From: Streptococcus sanguinis
GTDB lineage: Bacteria > Bacillota > Bacilli > Lactobacillales > Streptococcaceae
DNA length: 64,000 nucleotides
Assembly (NCBI RefSeq): GCF_003943735.1
Contig: NZ_RJMV01000005.1
Location: 2,295-66,294 of the forward strand
Reading direction: 5' to 3'
Position 1 is the first letter of the stretch. Every line of letters begins with the position of its first letter. Below the pieces are notes generated by a model. It saw only the letters and a list, made by a program, of their open reading frames with translations, did no database searches and was not told the origin of the DNA. This document shows positions 48,845 to 58,119 of the stretch, piece by piece. A program made the translations under genes and the position numbers.

Positions 48845-48926
48845 TACTATTTTACATCATGCTGACTTCAGTCAGATAAGCAGCATGATACCTTTTCCTT
48901 TCCAAAGATATACAGTCTCTATTATA
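48845..48926 (-). promoter_or_regulatory. Promoter and hairpin leader of rnc
   Basis: Extended -10 TGTTATAAT (TATAAT at 48921-48926) gives a leader of about 70 nt. It contains GGAAAGGAAAAGG, then a hairpin with arms ATCATGCTG (minus-strand 5' arm, 48889-48881) and CAGCATGAT (48864-48856), then 11 bases without Shine-Dalgarno before the rnc ATG. A four-codon frame, ATG CTG CTT ATC TGA, starts inside the 5' arm with good spacing from GGAAAAGG. Confidence 0.7.
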
Positions 48927-48952
48927 ACAAAAAACAGGCGCAAACGCACCTG
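48927..48952 (-). terminator. Terminator of the vicRKX-DUF454 operon
   Basis: CAGGTGC/GCGCCTG stem (one G-T pair) then TTTTTTG on the minus strand. It directly abuts the rnc -10 box. Confidence 0.85.
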
Positions 48953-48965
48953 CTGAAAGTGATTT

Positions 48966-49325
48966 CTATTCCTTATCCGGAATTACTTTAAACAAATAAT
49001 AGGTGATAAAAACAGTCAGACCCAACAGACCAATCTTGACCCAAATAATAGGCGCCAGGAAAATGGAAATCCCCATCAAGATATAGATGGAAACAATAAT
49101 CTTTTTCTTACGCTCCTTGGCAATCGTTCCCGTCTCTCGAAAATCCGCCACATAAGTCTGATACATCTTGGTATGATAGAGCCAATTCTCAAAACGCTTG
49201 GAACTGCGCGAAAAGCAGGCAATGGACAAGAGAAGAAATGGTGTCGTCGGCAGTAGAGGCAGAAAAATCCCCAAAACTCCTAACCCTAAAGATAATAGAC
49301 CTACCACAAAGTAAATTGGCCGCAT
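48966..49325 (-). CDS. DUF454 (YbaN) membrane protein
   Basis: 119 aa. Hydrophobic N-terminus (about 4-30, GLLSLGLGVLGIFLPLLPTTPFLLLS pattern) characteristic of YbaN/DUF454, then two more membrane segments (about 70-112). Function unknown. Last gene of the vicRKX transcript, 91 bp after vicX. Confidence 0.88.
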   Translation of the reverse strand: MRPIYFVVGLLSLGLGVLGIFLPLLPTTPFLLLSIACFSRSSKRFENWLYHTKMYQTYVADFRETGTIAKERKKKIIVSIYILMGISIFLAPIIWVKIGLLGLTVFITYYLFKVIPDKE

Positions 49326-49416
49326 ACAAGCTCCTTTGCAAAATAAAACCGTTACTTTTTAAATATTTAATGGATACCGCACTAGAGCAAGAAAACCAAA
49401 CCTTGCGGTCTAGTGT

Positions 49417-50217
49417 TTAAATACTCGTTAAAGGCGTTGCGGTATCAGGCGAGGTATCATAGACCTGGAAGTCGTGACCAACTGCCATATCGGCTTGAGC
49501 CAGTTGATTGACCATGGTCATATGAGCCAATTCCTTGATATTGTTTTCCTTACTGAGATGGCCCAGATAGATTCGTTTGGTGCGATTGCCCAGAGTCCGA
49601 ATCATAGTCTCCGCTCCGTCTTCATTGGACAGGTGGCCCATATCCGACAGAATCCGCTGCTTGAGACTCCAAGGGTAGGCACCGCTGCGAAGAATTTCAA
49701 TATCATGGTTGCTCTCAATCAGGTACCCGTCGGCATTTTCGATAATCCCAGCCATCCGGTCACTGACATAGCCCGTATCCGTCAGCATGACAAAACTCTT
49801 GTCATCTTTCATAAAGCGGTAAAACTGCGGACAGGCTGCATCATGACTGACTCCGAAGCTTTCTATATCTAGGTCTCCAAAAGTCTTGGTCTTTCCCAGT
49901 TCAAAGATATGCTTTTGACTAGCATCCAGCTTGCCCAAGTCCTTTTCCATAGCCTTCCAAGTAGCCTCATTAGCATAAATATCTAAATTATACTTGCGGG
50001 CCAATACACCAACACCATGAATGTGGTCCTTGTGCTCATGGGTCACTAAAATGGCATCCAAATCCTCAGGCTTGCGGCCAATTTCGCCCAGCAAGCTAGT
50101 AATTTTTTTCCCTGATAAGCCAGCGTCAACCAGAATCCGCTTTTGATCTGTTTCCAGATAGAAACAGTTACCGCTTGATCCTGACGCCAGAATACTGTAT
50201 TGAAATCCTTTAGTCAT
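49417..50217 (-). CDS. vicX: VicX metallo-beta-lactamase fold protein
   Basis: 266 aa (WalJ/YycJ). The MBL motif VTHEHKDHIHG near 59-69 binds two metals, with further ligands at TDTGY near 146 and in the C-terminal GHLS. VicX is encoded with VicRK throughout streptococci and affects stress resistance and competence; a nuclease role has been proposed for YycJ. Starts 9 bp after vicK. Confidence 0.95.
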   Translation of the reverse strand: MTKGFQYSILASGSSGNCFYLETDQKRILVDAGLSGKKITSLLGEIGRKPEDLDAILVTHEHKDHIHGVGVLARKYNLDIYANEATWKAMEKDLGKLDASQKHIFELGKTKTFGDLDIESFGVSHDAACPQFYRFMKDDKSFVMLTDTGYVSDRMAGIIENADGYLIESNHDIEILRSGAYPWSLKQRILSDMGHLSNEDGAETMIRTLGNRTKRIYLGHLSKENNIKELAHMTMVNQLAQADMAVGHDFQVYDTSPDTATPLTSI

Positions 50218-50226
50218 GTTTACTTT

Positions 50227-51576
50227 CTATATATCATCTTCATTATCCCAGTCGTCATCCCGGACGCCATCATTCTCATAAGGTAAGACAATGGTAAAGG
50301 TCGAACCCACACCATACTCACTCTTAGCCCAGATAAAGCCCTGATGCTGCTTGATAATTTCTTTAGCAATAGCTAGCCCCAGACCTGTTCCGCCCTGTGC
50401 ACGGCTACGTGCCTTATCCACTCGATAAAAGCGGTCAAAAATCTTAGGCAGATCCTGCTTGGGAATCCCCAGTCCCTCATCTGCAATCGAAAGAATCAAC
50501 TGCTCATCAGTTGTCTTGATGGAAACAGTAATGGTTCCACCATCCGGCGAATACTTGATGGCATTGTTCATGATATTATCAATGACCTGGGTCAACTTAT
50601 CTGTATCAATCTCCACCCAAATCGGTGTTATCGGATAATCACGGATAATCTCATATTTCTTGGTCTCGTCTTGATTTTTTATCTTGTCAAAGCGATTGAG
50701 GATAAAGGTGATAAAGGCTGTGAAATTCGTCAGCTCTACTTCCAGATGACTGGTCTCGTTGTCAATACGGGACAGACTAAGCAAGTCCGTCACCATCCTC
50801 ATCATGCGGTTGGTTTCATTGAGCGATACCTTGACAAAGTCCGGTGCTACTGGCTCAGACAGGGCCCCCTCATCTAGGGCTTCCAGATAGGACTTAACAC
50901 TGGTCAGCGGAGTCCGCAACTCGTGGCTGACGTTGGAAACAAAGAGGCGACGCTCCCGCTCTTCCTTGTCCTGCTCTGTCGTGTCATGCAAGACAGCTAC
51001 CAAACCAGAAATGAAGCCCGATTCCCGCCTTACCAAGGCAAAGCGAACCCGCAAGCTCAAGTACTCACCATTTTCATCCTGAGAGTCAATGGTCAGCTCA
51101 GGGACATTGGTAATCAGGTCCCTCAAATCATACTCGTCTGAAATCGAAAGCAGATCCAAAATACTCATATTTTGGACCTCATCTCTCTTAACTCCCAACT
51201 GCTTGGTTGCCATATCGTTGATAGTGATAATCTGCCCCCGGCGGTTGGTCGCAAGCACGCCATCTGTCATATAGGACAGGATACTGGAAAGGCGTTTTGT
51301 TTCTTGCTCAAGGTTTTCATGTGTCAGTCGAATGACCTCTGAAAGATCATTGATACTGTTGGTCATATCTGTGATTTCTGGACTACCCTGCATGTCCAGC
51401 ACTTCAGAATAGTCCCCTGCGATCAAATCTTTAACCTTTTGATTAAGCTGTACAAGCTTTTGGTTATCACGGCGATTTTCCAATAAAAGCAGAGCAACAA
51501 CTACAATGAAGCCGATAATAATGATTGCAAAGACAAAATCCGCAGAAACCACAAATTGTTTAATTGCTTCAATCAT
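50227..51576 (-). CDS. vicK: Sensor histidine kinase VicK (WalK)
   Basis: 449 aa. Single membrane segment (about 13-33) and almost no extracellular loop, as in streptococcal VicK. HAMP (about 35-87), PAS (about 92-200), the phospho-accepting His218 in [12 protein letters not shown], and an ATPase domain with [11 protein letters not shown] near 341 and [12 protein letters not shown] near 404. It controls VicR, and so wall hydrolases. It overlaps vicR by 8 bp. Confidence 0.97.
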   Translation of the reverse strand: MIEAIKQFVVSADFVFAIIIIGFIVVVALLLLENRRDNQKLVQLNQKVKDLIAGDYSEVLDMQGSPEITDMTNSINDLSEVIRLTHENLEQETKRLSSILSYMTDGVLATNRRGQIITINDMATKQLGVKRDEVQNMSILDLLSISDEYDLRDLITNVPELTIDSQDENGEYLSLRVRFALVRRESGFISGLVAVLHDTTEQDKEERERRLFVSNVSHELRTPLTSVKSYLEALDEGALSEPVAPDFVKVSLNETNRMMRMVTDLLSLSRIDNETSHLEVELTNFTAFITFILNRFDKIKNQDETKKYEIIRDYPITPIWVEIDTDKLTQVIDNIMNNAIKYSPDGGTITVSIKTTDEQLILSIADEGLGIPKQDLPKIFDRFYRVDKARSRAQGGTGLGLAIAKEIIKQHQGFIWAKSEYGVGSTFTIVLPYENDGVRDDDWDNEDDI

Positions 51577-52270
51577 TATTTCTCATATAGTAGCCAACTC
51601 CGCGGCGAGTCAAGATGTACTCAGGCCGGCTTGGCGTATCTTCAATCTTTTCACGCAGGCGGCGGATGGTCACATCCACTGTACGGACATCACCAAAATA
51701 GTCATAGCCCCATACTGTTTCCAGCAAGTGCTCACGTGTCATCACCTGACCGATATGTGTCGCCAAATGGTGAAGTAACTCAAACTCACGGTGGGTCAGC
51801 TCCAGCTCCTTGCCATGCTTCTTAGCTACAAAAGCATCTGGCAAAATCTGCAGTTCCCCAATGGTCAACTCGTTCGGGCCACTTTCTTCTACTTGGTTTT
51901 CCACCACAAGGTCTGCACGACGAAGAAGAGCCTTGACACGCGCCTGCAGCTCACGATTTGAGAAAGGCTTGGTCACATAGTCATCTGCACCGATTTCAAG
52001 GCCGATAACCTTGTCAAACTCACTGTCCTTAGCAGACAATACAATAATCGGAACATTGCTGGTCTTGCGAATAGTCCGAGCCACTTCCAGTCCGTCCACT
52101 TCTGGCAGCATCAAGTCTAGAATCAAGATGTCTGGCTGTTCTGCCTCAAACATTTCCAAGGCTTCCTTACCATCAAAGGCAGTCAAAACCTCATAGCCTT
52201 CCTTGGCCATATTAAACTTAATAATATCTGAGATTGGCTTCTCATCATCTACAACTAATATTTTCTTCAT
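51569..52270 (-). CDS. vicR: Response regulator VicR (WalR)
   Basis: 233 aa. Receiver domain (1-115) with phospho-accepting Asp52 in [12 protein letters not shown] and Lys101-type KPFSNRE, then an OmpR-type winged helix (about 135-230) with [16 protein letters not shown] in the recognition region. Essential in most streptococci; regulates cell-wall genes such as pcsB. First gene of the vicRKX operon, preceded by a roughly 150-nt structured leader. Confidence 0.98.
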   Translation of the reverse strand: MKKILVVDDEKPISDIIKFNMAKEGYEVLTAFDGKEALEMFEAEQPDILILDLMLPEVDGLEVARTIRKTSNVPIIVLSAKDSEFDKVIGLEIGADDYVTKPFSNRELQARVKALLRRADLVVENQVEESGPNELTIGELQILPDAFVAKKHGKELELTHREFELLHHLATHIGQVMTREHLLETVWGYDYFGDVRTVDVTIRRLREKIEDTPSRPEYILTRRGVGYYMRNND

Positions 52271-52430
52271 ATGTTCACCTTAACATAAGATTGGGATTGA
52301 ATCAACTCCATGATAGAAAAGTTGTGACATAGTCAGCTAAGTCGTCCTGCATCAAAACGTGCAAAAGGTAATCTAGTTTACCTAGCTAGACTCCCAATCC
52401 AATTTTATTTATTTATCTAGTCTTATTATA
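52271..52430 (-). promoter_or_regulatory. Promoter and structured leader of vicR
   Basis: Extended -10 TGGTATAAT (52425-52430) gives a leader of about 148 nt. Within it GATTGGGA (minus strand, 52399-52392) can pair with TCCCAATC (52296-52289), enclosing a GGTAA/TTACC hairpin (52367-52382). With the glnQ promoter this accounts for the 341-bp gap between vicR and glnQ; I see no gene in it. Confidence 0.55.
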
Positions 52431-52521
52431 CCAAAGTTTTCTTAAAAAACACTAATTCAAGCCATTTTTATTCCACATTTGTAGAAAATGGACAATTCTC
52501 ATCCAAAAAAATTTTTTCTCA

Positions 52522-52577
52522 GAATAAAAATAGTCATTTTTATTCAATTTGACAGTTTATTTATTCTATGGTAAAAT
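52522..52577 (+). promoter_or_regulatory. glnQHMP promoter with upstream dyad operator
   Basis: Near-consensus promoter: TTGACA (52549-52554), a 17-bp spacer and TAAAAT (52572-52577). Just upstream is a perfect 10-base dyad: GAATAAAAAT (52522-52531) and ATTTTTATTC (52536-52545) around AGTC. The half-sites resemble ArgR/AhrC ARG-box halves. Confidence 0.75.
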
Positions 52578-52611
52578 CTATGTCATATTATCTAACACAA
52601 AGGAGAAAGAT

Positions 52612-53373
52612 ATGGCTTTAGTTGAATTTAAAAATGTCGAAAAGTATTACGGAGATTACCATGCTCTGCGCAATATCAATCTCAGTTTTGAAAAAGGGCA
52701 AGTGGTTGTACTGCTGGGACCATCTGGCTCTGGAAAATCTACTCTTATCCGTACAATCAACGCTTTAGAAGGCATTGACCAGGGAAGTCTGATTGTCAAC
52801 GGCCACGAGGTCGTGAACGCTGCTGCCAAAGATCTGGTCAACTTACGTAAAGAAGTCGGAATGGTCTTTCAACATTTTAATCTTTACCCCCACAAAACAG
52901 TGTTAGAAAATGTTACCTTGGCACCTATTAAAGTTCTAGGAATGGATAAACAAGAAGCTAAAAAAATCGCTCAAAAATATCTAGAATTTGTCAACATGTG
53001 GGATAAGAAAGACTCTTACCCAGGCATGCTGTCTGGTGGACAAAAGCAAAGGATTGCCATTGCCCGCGGTTTAGCCATGCACCCTGAGCTCCTGCTCTTT
53101 GATGAACCGACTTCTGCTCTTGACCCTGAGACAATCGGGGATGTTCTGGCTGTTATGCAAAAATTAGCCAAAGACGGCATGAATATGATTGTGGTCACAC
53201 ACGAGATGGGCTTTGCTCGTGAGGTAGCTGACCGTATTATCTTCATGGCAGACGGTGAGGTGTTAGTAGATACTACTGATGTTGATGCTTTCTTTGACAA
53301 TCCTACCGAACCTCGCGCTAAGCAGTTTCTCAGTAAAATTATCAACCATGAGAGTGATAACGTGCTTTCTTAA
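52612..53373 (+). CDS. glnQ: Polar amino-acid ABC transporter ATPase GlnQ
   Basis: 253 aa from the ATG at 52612 after AAAGGAG. Walker A GPSGSGKST near 34-42, Q-loop MVFQHFNLYPH near 83, signature LSGGQKQRIAIARGLA near 137-152 and Walker B LLFDEPTSALDPE near 158. First gene of a four-gene importer. The same operon next to vicRKX in S. mutans (glnQHMP) takes up glutamate and affects acid tolerance; substrate here is inferred from that synteny. Confidence 0.93.
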   Translation: MALVEFKNVEKYYGDYHALRNINLSFEKGQVVVLLGPSGSGKSTLIRTINALEGIDQGSLIVNGHEVVNAAAKDLVNLRKEVGMVFQHFNLYPHKTVLENVTLAPIKVLGMDKQEAKKIAQKYLEFVNMWDKKDSYPGMLSGGQKQRIAIARGLAMHPELLLFDEPTSALDPETIGDVLAVMQKLAKDGMNMIVVTHEMGFAREVADRIIFMADGEVLVDTTDVDAFFDNPTEPRAKQFLSKIINHESDNVLS

Positions 53374-53387
53374 AAAGGAGAAGATTT

Positions 53388-54200
53388 ATGAAACTAAAGA
53401 AAATAATCATCAGCCTACTCTTACTCCTTCTGACTCTAGGCTTGATTCACGCCGCTCCCGCACAAGCCGATTCCAGTACCAGCCAACAGGTCAAGGCCAT
53501 CCAGAAACGCGGAGTTCTTAATGTCGGTGTCAAGCAGGATGTACCTAACTTTGGTTACCTCAATCCTGATAGCAATACTTACAGCGGTTTAGAAATCGAT
53601 ATTGCAAAGAAAATTGCCAAGGAACTAGGCGTCAAAATCAACTACGTCCCAGTTACTGCACAAACCCGCGGACCACTTCTGGACAACGGACAAGTTGACA
53701 TGGTAATTGCGACCTTTACCATCACAGATGAGCGTAAGGAAATCTATAATTTTACAACCCCTTACTATACCGATGCTTCTGGTTTTCTAGTTAATAAATC
53801 CAGCAAAATTACAGACGTCAAGGACTTGAATAACAAGACTATCGGTGTCGTCCAGGGCTCTATTACTCAAACCTTGCTGGAAGAAATCGCCCAAGAGAAA
53901 AAGCTCAACTTCAAATATGTGGAGTTAGGCTCCTACCCTGAACTTGCTGTTTCCTTGCGGGCTCACCGTATTGATGCCATTTCTGTTGACAAGTCTATCC
54001 TGACCGGCTATGTAAGTTCCAAGTCAAACATTCTGGATTACAGCTTCAAAAAAGCCGATTACGGTGTGGTAACAAAAAAATCAAATACTCAATTGAATGA
54101 CTATGTAGATAGCCTAATCTCTAAATGGAAGGAAAACGGCAGTCTGCAGAAACTTTATGACAAATATAATTTAAAACCATCTGCTTCAACAGATGATTAG
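53388..54200 (+). CDS. glnH: Amino-acid ABC transporter substrate-binding protein GlnH
   Basis: 270 aa. Signal peptide of about 27 residues (KLKKIIISLLLLLLTLGLIHAAPAQA) with an AQA-type signal-peptidase I site. There is no lipobox and no cysteine anywhere in the protein, unlike most Gram-positive binding proteins. The periplasmic-binding fold (family 3) shows GVLNVGVKQDVPNFGY near 44-59 and YSGLEIDIAKKIAKELG near 65. The C-terminal tail is KPSASTDD. It must be held by the permeases, charge, or another route, or else released. Confidence 0.92.
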   Translation: MKLKKIIISLLLLLLTLGLIHAAPAQADSSTSQQVKAIQKRGVLNVGVKQDVPNFGYLNPDSNTYSGLEIDIAKKIAKELGVKINYVPVTAQTRGPLLDNGQVDMVIATFTITDERKEIYNFTTPYYTDASGFLVNKSSKITDVKDLNNKTIGVVQGSITQTLLEEIAQEKKLNFKYVELGSYPELAVSLRAHRIDAISVDKSILTGYVSSKSNILDYSFKKADYGVVTKKSNTQLNDYVDSLISKWKENGSLQKLYDKYNLKPSASTDD

Positions 54201-54212
54201 AAAGGAGACCAC

Positions 54213-54893
54213 ATGAGTTTTAGTATTTCTTCTTGGCAAGCCTACTTTGCAGACTTTGGCAAGTTTTTCCAAGGGTTCCTCTTTACCTTAGCTATTTCTA
54301 TCGGTGCCCTGACCTTGGCTCTTCTACTAGGGATTTTCTTCGGAGCTATCAGCACAGGTAAGCATAAAGTTCTACGTGGTCTAGCTCGTATTTTTGTTGA
54401 GTTTTATCAGAATACACCACTCTTAGTGCAATTTGTGATTGTCTTTTACGGTCTTCCGCTAGTCAGCAATTACACCATCATGCCCTCAATCTATTGGACT
54501 GCGGTGCTCTGTGTAGGGCTCTACCACGGTGCTTATATCGCCGAAGTCATCCGCTCAGGTATCCAGTCCATTCCTCGTGGGCAGACCGAAGCTGCACTAT
54601 CTCAGGGCTTTACCTATGTCGAAACTATGCGATACATCATCCTGCCCCAAGCTTTTCGGATTATCCTACCACCGCTAATCAATCAGGTCGTCAATCTGAT
54701 AAAAAACACTTCTACCGTCGCTATTATCTCTGGTATGGATCTGATGTTCGTGACCAAGTCTTGGTCTGCTCTGAACTCCAGCTACATCCCAGCCTTTGCC
54801 GGAGCAGCTCTGCTCTACTTCCTCCTTTGCTTCCCAATCGCCAGCTGGGGACGTAGGGTAGAGGAAGCCAATAAACAAGCTTACAGCATCTAA
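54213..54893 (+). CDS. glnM: Amino-acid ABC permease GlnM
   Basis: 226 aa HisM-type permease, about five membrane segments. It has the LVQFVIVFYGLP region near 70 and the coupling EAA motif in SIPRGQTEAALSQGFTYVETMRYI, near 115-138. Forms the channel with GlnP. Starts 12 bp after glnH with AAAGGAG. Confidence 0.93.
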   Translation: MSFSISSWQAYFADFGKFFQGFLFTLAISIGALTLALLLGIFFGAISTGKHKVLRGLARIFVEFYQNTPLLVQFVIVFYGLPLVSNYTIMPSIYWTAVLCVGLYHGAYIAEVIRSGIQSIPRGQTEAALSQGFTYVETMRYIILPQAFRIILPPLINQVVNLIKNTSTVAIISGMDLMFVTKSWSALNSSYIPAFAGAALLYFLLCFPIASWGRRVEEANKQAYSI

Positions 54894-54903
54894 GGAGGTG
54901 TCT

Positions 54904-55563
54904 ATGGAAAATATTTTAAAAGTCTTAACCACAAACAACCTCCTCTTTATCCTTAAGGGGCTCTGGCTGACACTGCAAATTTCTTTCATTTCCATTATCC
55001 TATCCACGATTTTTGGAACTATTCTAGCAGTCATGAGAAACGGAAAAAATAAACTGCTCAAGCTAATTGCCAGCATTTATATCGAATTTGTCCGTAATGT
55101 ACCCAATCTGCTCTGGATTTTCACCATCTTTTTAGTCTTTCAGATTAAGTCAACACCAGCCGGTATCATCAGCTTCACTGTCTTTACTTCTGCTGCTTTG
55201 GCAGAAATTATCCGGGGCGGCCTCAATGCCATTGATCCAGGTCAGACTGAAGCTGGCTTATCTCAAGGATTTACCCAGTTTCAGATACTGCGTTATATCA
55301 TCCTACCTCAGGCTATTCGGAAAATGCTGCCAGCCATCATTTCTCAGTTTGTCACAGTGATTAAAGATACTAGCCTTCTCTATTCTGTTATTGCGCTCCA
55401 AGAACTTTTTGGTTCTGCTCAAATTCTGATGGGACGCTATTTTGAAGCTGAACAAGTCTTCGCGCTCTACCTACTAGTAGCAGCCATCTATTTCCTGATT
55501 AACTTCGCTATTTCCAGCTTCTCGCGCAAGCTATCCCAACACTGGGCTCAAGCTGCAGAATAA
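54904..55563 (+). CDS. glnP: Amino-acid ABC permease GlnP
   Basis: 219 aa from the ATG at 54904 (MENILKVL); AAGGAGG sits 6 bases upstream and overlaps an alternative in-frame GTG at 54898. HisM-type permease with the EAA coupling motif AIDPGQTEAGLSQGFTQFQILRYI near 110-133. Partner of GlnM; last gene of the importer operon. Confidence 0.93.
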   Translation: MENILKVLTTNNLLFILKGLWLTLQISFISIILSTIFGTILAVMRNGKNKLLKLIASIYIEFVRNVPNLLWIFTIFLVFQIKSTPAGIISFTVFTSAALAEIIRGGLNAIDPGQTEAGLSQGFTQFQILRYIILPQAIRKMLPAIISQFVTVIKDTSLLYSVIALQELFGSAQILMGRYFEAEQVFALYLLVAAIYFLINFAISSFSRKLSQHWAQAAE

Positions 55564-55592
55564 GTAGCTCAAATACAGAACTACTTTCTAAA

Positions 55593-55620
55593 AGTTGAGT
55601 TTTGCCAACTCAGCTTTTTT
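55593..55620 (+). terminator. Terminator of glnQHMP
   Basis: AGTTGAGTT pairs with AACTCAGCT (one G-T pair), followed by TTTTTT. Confidence 0.85.
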
Positions 55621-55672
55621 ATTTTTAATATTTGTGGTAGAATAATATCAAAGGATAGACAAGGAGAACGAT

Positions 55673-56071
55673 ATGAAAAAACTAACATGGCTTTTCATCA
55701 CTTTCTTAACACTAATCTTTCTCAGCGCCTGCGGTCAGCACTCTAGTTTCCAGGGAAAATGGAAGGCTCAGAAAGCAAATGGAGAGGACATTGACATTGT
55801 CTTCAATGACAAGACCGGCAAGCTAGGCGATAAAGAATTTCACTATAAGATAGATAAGTCAGGCTATCAAGATAATACCAAATATTACAGTATCACTGTC
55901 AGCGACACCTATCACTACACCATCCTTTTCCCAGATGATGATATGAAAATAGCTACTCTTCTAGAACCTGACGACCCGTCTAGCGACCCTCTCTATGGGG
56001 AAATGCTCTATGCCATGAACCGAAATGAGTATCCTGATTTTGATGATTATGTGGATAAATATTTGAATTAA
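55673..56071 (+). CDS. Small lipoprotein of unknown function
   Basis: 132 aa with Shine-Dalgarno AAGGAG. Signal peptide ends in the lipobox LSAC (Cys20), so it should be lipid-modified by Lgt. The mature part (about 112 residues) is acidic, with GKWKAQKANGEDIDIVF near 29 and an Asp-rich end (DFDDYVDKYLN). No known domain. Monocistronic. Confidence 0.82.
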   Translation: MKKLTWLFITFLTLIFLSACGQHSSFQGKWKAQKANGEDIDIVFNDKTGKLGDKEFHYKIDKSGYQDNTKYYSITVSDTYHYTILFPDDDMKIATLLEPDDPSSDPLYGEMLYAMNRNEYPDFDDYVDKYLN

Positions 56072-56130
56072 GTTTAAACTTGCTAACATAATTAGTTAAA
56101 GAAGTTTCTACCTACAGATAGAAAACAATT

Positions 56131-56156
56131 AAACCCGAGCCAATTGGCTCGGGTTT
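56131..56156. terminator. Terminator between the lipoprotein gene and thrS
   Basis: An 11-bp perfect stem, AAACCCGAGCC with GGCTCGGGTTT, and AATT loop. Serves thrS on the minus strand and the lipoprotein gene on the plus strand; T runs are short. Confidence 0.8.
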
Positions 56157-56175
56157 CATCGTTATCTAATGAATT

Positions 56176-58119
56176 CTACTTTTCAACACGTGATTTGTTG
56201 GCAATGTCTGCTAAGATCTGCTCTACAAATTCGTCTACCGGTATTGTATGTGTTTCTTTTTGACCGTAGCGGCGGACATTAACAGTACCGTCTTCTACTT
56301 CTTTGTCACCAACGATAAGCTGATAAGGAATCTTGCTAGTTTGTGAAGCACGAATCTTGTACTGCATTTTTTCATTACGCTCATCCACATCAGCACGGAC
56401 ACCCTTGTCACGCAGCTTCTTAGCCACTTGCCAAGCGTAGTCAATATGGGCTTCATTGGAAACCGGAATCAAGGTCACTTGATGCGGAGCCAGCCAGGTC
56501 GGGAAGGCACCCTTGTAATTTTCAATCAAGATGGCTGTAAAGCGCTCCATGGTTGAGATAACTCCGCGGTGAATCATAACTGGGCGATGCTCTTCACCGT
56601 CAGCTCCGACATACTTGAGGTCAAAACGCTCTGGCAAGAGGAAGTCCAGCTGGATAGTTGACAGAGTTTCTTCATTTCCTAGGGCTGTTTTAACCTGAAT
56701 ATCAAGTTTTGGACCGTAGAAGGCTGCTTCTCCTTCTGCTTCAAAGTAGTCCACACCCATTTCGTCCAAGGCTGCTCGCAGCATGGTTTGGGCATTTTCC
56801 CACATCTCATCGTTATCAAAATACTTATGCGTATCCTGAGGATCACGAAGAGACAGACGGAAACGATATTCTGTCAAGTTGAAGTCAGCGTAAACGTCGA
56901 TAATCAACTGCAGCGCACGCTGGAACTCTTCTTGAATTTGCTCTGGCGTTACAAAGAGGTGGCCATCGTTCAAGGACATTTCACGGACTCGCTGCAAACC
57001 AGTCAGGGCACCAGATTTCTCATAACGGTGCATCATGCCAATCTCAGCAATACGGATTGGAAGCTCACGGTAAGAGTGAACATGGTGTTTGTAGACTTGG
57101 ATGTGGTGAGGACAGTTCATAGGACGCAGAACAAACTCTTCCCCATCACCCATATCCATGGTTGGGAACATATCCTCTTGATAGTGCTCCCAGTGGCCAG
57201 AAGTCTTATAGAGCTCTACAGAAGCCAAAGGCGGAGTGTAGACGTGTTGGTAGCCTGAAGCTAACTCTTTGTCAACGATGTAGCGCTCCAACTCACGACG
57301 GACAGTCGCACCATTTGGCAGCCAGAATGGCAAACCTTGACCCACTTCTTGAGAAATCATGAAGAGATCCAGCTCTTTACCTAACTTGCGATGGTCGCGT
57401 TCTTTAGCTTCTTCCCGCATTTGCAGATATTTCTTCAGGTCTTTCTTGTCAAACCAAGCAGTACCATATACACGCTGCATCATAGCATTGTCGCTGTTCC
57501 CGCGCCAGTATGCACCGGCCACGTTCAAGAGGTGGAAGATTTGGATGCGACCAGTTGATGGGACATGAGGCCCACGGCAGAGATCGACATATTCACCCTG
57601 ACGGTAGATGGTCAAACCGCCCTCATCTTCTGAGTGCTCTTCAATCAATTCCAACTTGTAAGGATCGTTTTTGAAAATTTCACGCGCCTCATCCTTAGTC
57701 ACTTCTTCACGGATGGATGGGAAGTTTTCTTTGACGATTTTCTTCATTTCTTCTTCAATACGAGGCAAATCTTCATTTGAAATTTGCCCTGCTTCATTAT
57801 CTGTATCGTAGTAGAAACCATCCTGAATGGCAGGACCAACGCCCAAGTGAATATCTGGGAAAAGACGGCGAGCCGCTTGTGCAAACAGGTGGGCTGCTGA
57901 GTGACGCAAGATATCTAAAGCATCTTCGTGGTCAGATGTCACGATTTCAATGGCACCATCTTCAGTGATGGCACGAGTCGTATCAATCAATTTGCCGTTG
58001 AATTTACCAGCCAAAGCTTTTTTAGCCAGAGAATTGCTGATAGATTGAGCAATTTCAAAAGTTGACACGCCAGATTCGAATTCACGCACAGCGCCATCTG
58101 GGAAAGTAATCTTAATCAT
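56176..58119 (-). CDS. thrS: Threonyl-tRNA synthetase
   Basis: 647 aa. TGS domain (about 1-62), editing domain with [15 protein letters not shown] near 72-86, class II catalytic core (motif 2 [21 protein letters not shown] near 360, with MNCPHH near 334) and anticodon-binding domain (about 540-640). It charges tRNA-Thr and edits Ser-tRNA-Thr. It is the second gene of a T-box operon, and its ATG overlaps the stop of the P-loop kinase gene (ATGA). Confidence 0.98.
   Translation of the reverse strand: MIKITFPDGAVREFESGVSTFEIAQSISNSLAKKALAGKFNGKLIDTTRAITEDGAIEIVTSDHEDALDILRHSAAHLFAQAARRLFPDIHLGVGPAIQDGFYYDTDNEAGQISNEDLPRIEEEMKKIVKENFPSIREEVTKDEAREIFKNDPYKLELIEEHSEDEGGLTIYRQGEYVDLCRGPHVPSTGRIQIFHLLNVAGAYWRGNSDNAMMQRVYGTAWFDKKDLKKYLQMREEAKERDHRKLGKELDLFMISQEVGQGLPFWLPNGATVRRELERYIVDKELASGYQHVYTPPLASVELYKTSGHWEHYQEDMFPTMDMGDGEEFVLRPMNCPHHIQVYKHHVHSYRELPIRIAEIGMMHRYEKSGALTGLQRVREMSLNDGHLFVTPEQIQEEFQRALQLIIDVYADFNLTEYRFRLSLRDPQDTHKYFDNDEMWENAQTMLRAALDEMGVDYFEAEGEAAFYGPKLDIQVKTALGNEETLSTIQLDFLLPERFDLKYVGADGEEHRPVMIHRGVISTMERFTAILIENYKGAFPTWLAPHQVTLIPVSNEAHIDYAWQVAKKLRDKGVRADVDERNEKMQYKIRASQTSKIPYQLIVGDKEVEDGTVNVRRYGQKETHTIPVDEFVEQILADIANKSRVEK

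Noticed and set aside
52511..52530. Possible CodY box before glnQ (TTTTCTCAGAATAA)
   Set aside because: About six mismatches to the CodY consensus; the dyad just downstream is a much stronger signal.
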